This document shows positions 62,467 to 64,000 of a stretch of 64,000 nt of DNA, piece by piece. Source of the stretch: Micrococcales bacterium. Its GTDB lineage: Bacteria > Actinomycetota > Actinomycetes > S36-B12 > UBA10799. Every line of letters begins with the position of its first letter. Positions within the stretch are counted from its first letter, which is position 1. The notes under the pieces are model-generated. The model had not been told where the DNA came from, did not search any database, and saw only the letters and a program-made list of their open reading frames with translations. A program made the translations under genes and the position numbers. The stretch is from contig JADJCR010000002.1 of the NCBI GenBank assembly GCA_016703125.1, positions 248,001-312,000 on the forward strand, given 5' to 3'.

Positions 62467-63879
62467 TCAGTAGGTCACGGTCAGCGGCCGGTCTTCGCCG
62501 ACCTTGTCCGGATAGGTGTGCTCGACGGAATCGGGTGGCCCGATCTTCACCGCCCTCATCAGCAGGCCGACCTCGACCACCGCCAGCGCCCCGTACAGCA
62601 GCGTGAAGACGACCACCGAGATCCACACCTGTAGCGCCGAGACGGTGGGACTGACACCCATGGAGGTCGGCATCAGACCGAAGACCACCCACGGCTGTCG
62701 CCCCATCTCCGTGAAGATCCAGCCGGTCGACGATCCCAGCAACGGCATGGCGATACCGAACAGCGCCAGCCGTGGGAACCACTTGGTTGTCGGGGTCCGG
62801 CCCTTGCGGGTGACCCACAGCAGCCATATCGCGATGAGCACGCCGACGAAACCGGCACCCATCATGATCCGGAAGTTCCAGTAGGCCATCGGGATGTTGG
62901 GCTTGTAGCTGTCGAGGCCGAACTGCTCGCCGAACTGCTCCTGGTACTGCGCCTCCAACTGGTTGATGCCCTGCACCTCACCGTCCCAGCTGTGGGTGGC
63001 CAGCAGGGACAGCCCGTGCGGGATGGTGAGGCTGAAGACCTCCTCGGAACCGTCCAGGGTCCCGATGGTGAACACGCTGAACGGCGCCGGCGCCGCGGAC
63101 TCCCACAGCGCCTCCGCCGCGGACATCTTCATCGGCTGGATCTCGACCATCTTGGTGGCCTGCATGTCGCCGGTCAGCCCGACCCCGATGAAGGCCACGA
63201 TCGTCGTGATGGCGCCCAGCTTGAGGGTGGAGCGCATCACGTCGGTCGCGCGGCCCTTGAACAGCACCCATGCGGAGATGCCGGCCACGAACAGGCCCGC
63301 GACCATGAAGGACATCGTGATGACGTGGGTGAACGTGATGACGGCCAGCGGCTGGAAGAGGACTTGGCCGATGTCGTTCATCTCCGCCCGCTGGGTCTGC
63401 GGGTTGAACTCATAACCGACCGGGTGCTGCATGAACGAGTTGGCGGCCAGGATGAAGTAAGCGCTGATCAGCGTCCCCGTCGCGGCCAGCCAGATCGTGG
63501 CCAGGTGCAGCTTCTTCGGCAATCGGTCCCAGCCGAAGATCCACAACCCGAGGAAGGTGGATTCCAGGAAGAACGCCAGCAGGCCCTCCATGGCCAGCGG
63601 CGCTCCGAAGACATCCCCGACGAACCGGCTGTAGTCGCTCCAGTTCATGCCGAACTGGAACTCCTGCACGATGCCGGTCACAACCCCCATCGCGAAGTTG
63701 ATAAGGAACAGTTTCCCGAAGAACTTCGTGGCCCGAAGCCACTTCTCGTTGCCCGTGCGCACCCACGCCGTCTGCATGCCGGCGACCAGGAAGGACGTTC
63801 CAATGGTGATCGGCACGAAGAGGAAGTGGTACACGGTGGTGATGGCGAACTGCCATCGCGACAGATCCAGCGCGCTCAT
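62467..63879 (-). CDS. cydA: Cytochrome bd ubiquinol oxidase subunit I
   Basis: A 470-residue quinol oxidase subunit, shorter than the 522-residue E. coli protein because of a short Q-loop. LSRWQFAITTVYHFLFVP includes the b595 ligand His18; GFDRL-type GWDRLP, PVGYEFNPQTQRAEM, and the later GWIFTEMGRQPWVVFG are conserved quinol/heme regions. The start MSALDLSRWQ is standard. With cydB it reduces O2 to water using quinol, with high O2 affinity, and helps in NO or H2O2 tolerance. Upstream gap holds an iron-box-like sequence. Confidence 0.95.
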   Translation of the reverse strand: MSALDLSRWQFAITTVYHFLFVPITIGTSFLVAGMQTAWVRTGNEKWLRATKFFGKLFLINFAMGVVTGIVQEFQFGMNWSDYSRFVGDVFGAPLAMEGLLAFFLESTFLGLWIFGWDRLPKKLHLATIWLAATGTLISAYFILAANSFMQHPVGYEFNPQTQRAEMNDIGQVLFQPLAVITFTHVITMSFMVAGLFVAGISAWVLFKGRATDVMRSTLKLGAITTIVAFIGVGLTGDMQATKMVEIQPMKMSAAEALWESAAPAPFSVFTIGTLDGSEEVFSLTIPHGLSLLATHSWDGEVQGINQLEAQYQEQFGEQFGLDSYKPNIPMAYWNFRIMMGAGFVGVLIAIWLLWVTRKGRTPTTKWFPRLALFGIAMPLLGSSTGWIFTEMGRQPWVVFGLMPTSMGVSPTVSALQVWISVVVFTLLYGALAVVEVGLLMRAVKIGPPDSVEHTYPDKVGEDRPLTVTY

Positions 63880-63916
63880 ACGCGCAAGTCTGGCGTAAGC
63901 ACTGTGTAAATTCCAC

Positions 63917-63935
63917 CCATCGTAGGCTTACCTAA
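63917..63935. promoter_or_regulatory. IdeR/DtxR iron-box-like site upstream of cydA
   Basis: CCATCGTAGGCTTACCTAA matches the actinobacterial iron-box consensus TTAGGTTAGGCTAACCTAA at about 14 of 19 positions, with a good right half (TAGGCTTACCTAA). It lies 38 bp before cydA, and a divergent gene may start beyond the window. Recognised by eye only. Confidence 0.4.
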
Positions 63936-64000
63936 TGGGCCGGATAGGGCCCCGATCGCCGCGGATTCCGTCGCAGTTCCGCGTGATTGCGCGCGGATCT

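Overview
The window is a contiguous piece of a high-GC (roughly 69-70 percent by eye), gene-dense chromosome. The gene content points to an actinobacterium: GTG and TTG starts, 4-nt stop/start overlaps, a short-type SRP RNA near dnaX-recR-DUF5063, cydA with a short Q-loop, cydD/cydC as separate half-transporters, metX/metY, an ANTAR-GAF regulator and a SigB/SigF-type sigma factor. I cannot name the genus. No rRNA, prophage, insertion sequence or CRISPR array was seen.

Layout. 0-2.5 kb: a truncated gene, a hotdog thioesterase and a membrane-anchored serine hydrolase, then a repeat cluster. 2.5-2.8 kb: two divergent tRNA-Ser genes. 2.8-17.6 kb: a J-domain membrane protein, a PAS/GAF/GGDEF/EAL c-di-GMP regulator split by a frameshift, an acyl-CoA ligase, acetyltransferases, an App1-type phosphatase, a secreted metzincin, exonuclease III, a GH13 hydrolase, and a divergent LemA/DUF2207 pair. 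17.7-21.9 kb: a secreted penicillin-acylase-like amidase and a secreted SGNH hydrolase. 22-28.3 kb: tRNA-Ser(GGA), SRP RNA, a FUSC membrane protein, a catalase-like protein, dnaX, recR, DUF5063. 28.3-37.9 kb: YheT hydrolase, an NfeD/SPFH/PIG-L operon, a lipoprotein esterase, a double GNAT, a low-molecular-weight phosphatase, glpK, two tandem VOC proteins. 37.9-40.5 kb: metY-metX preceded by a Met/Cys-rich leader ORF and an intrinsic terminator. 40.5-44.2 kb: dtd, a 0.7-kb repeat block, an MFS exporter. 44.2-52.3 kb: small proteins, ung, cydDC, and a translationally coupled trio (C69 peptidase, class III aminotransferase, kinase-like protein). 52.4-61.3 kb: a signalling region with an orphan response regulator, an antiporter, two hemerythrin-like proteins, a SpoIIE/RsbU-type phosphatase (frameshifted), ANTAR-GAF and STAS proteins, and a sigma factor fused to a GT4-like glycosyltransferase domain. 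61.4-63.9 kb: cydAB.

Two signals stand out. The first is the stress-regulation neighbourhood at 55-60 kb. Its SigB-type sigma factor carries an N-terminal GT-B (GT4-like) domain that appears to lack the first Glu of the EX7E motif. Its STAS protein has DPAG where a phosphorylatable Ser is expected. The second is the attenuator ahead of metYX: an 18-residue leader peptide rich in Met and Cys whose 3' codons can pair with the 5' arm of the following terminator.

A caution on quality. At least seven genes (the PAS/EAL protein, a secreted protein, DUF2207, recR, glpK, a class III aminotransferase and the SpoIIE phosphatase) are broken by 1-nt frameshifts, several of them in G/C homopolymers. Breaks in housekeeping genes such as recR suggest sequence error rather than decay. 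Several families of inverted or direct repeats occupy the intergenic spaces.
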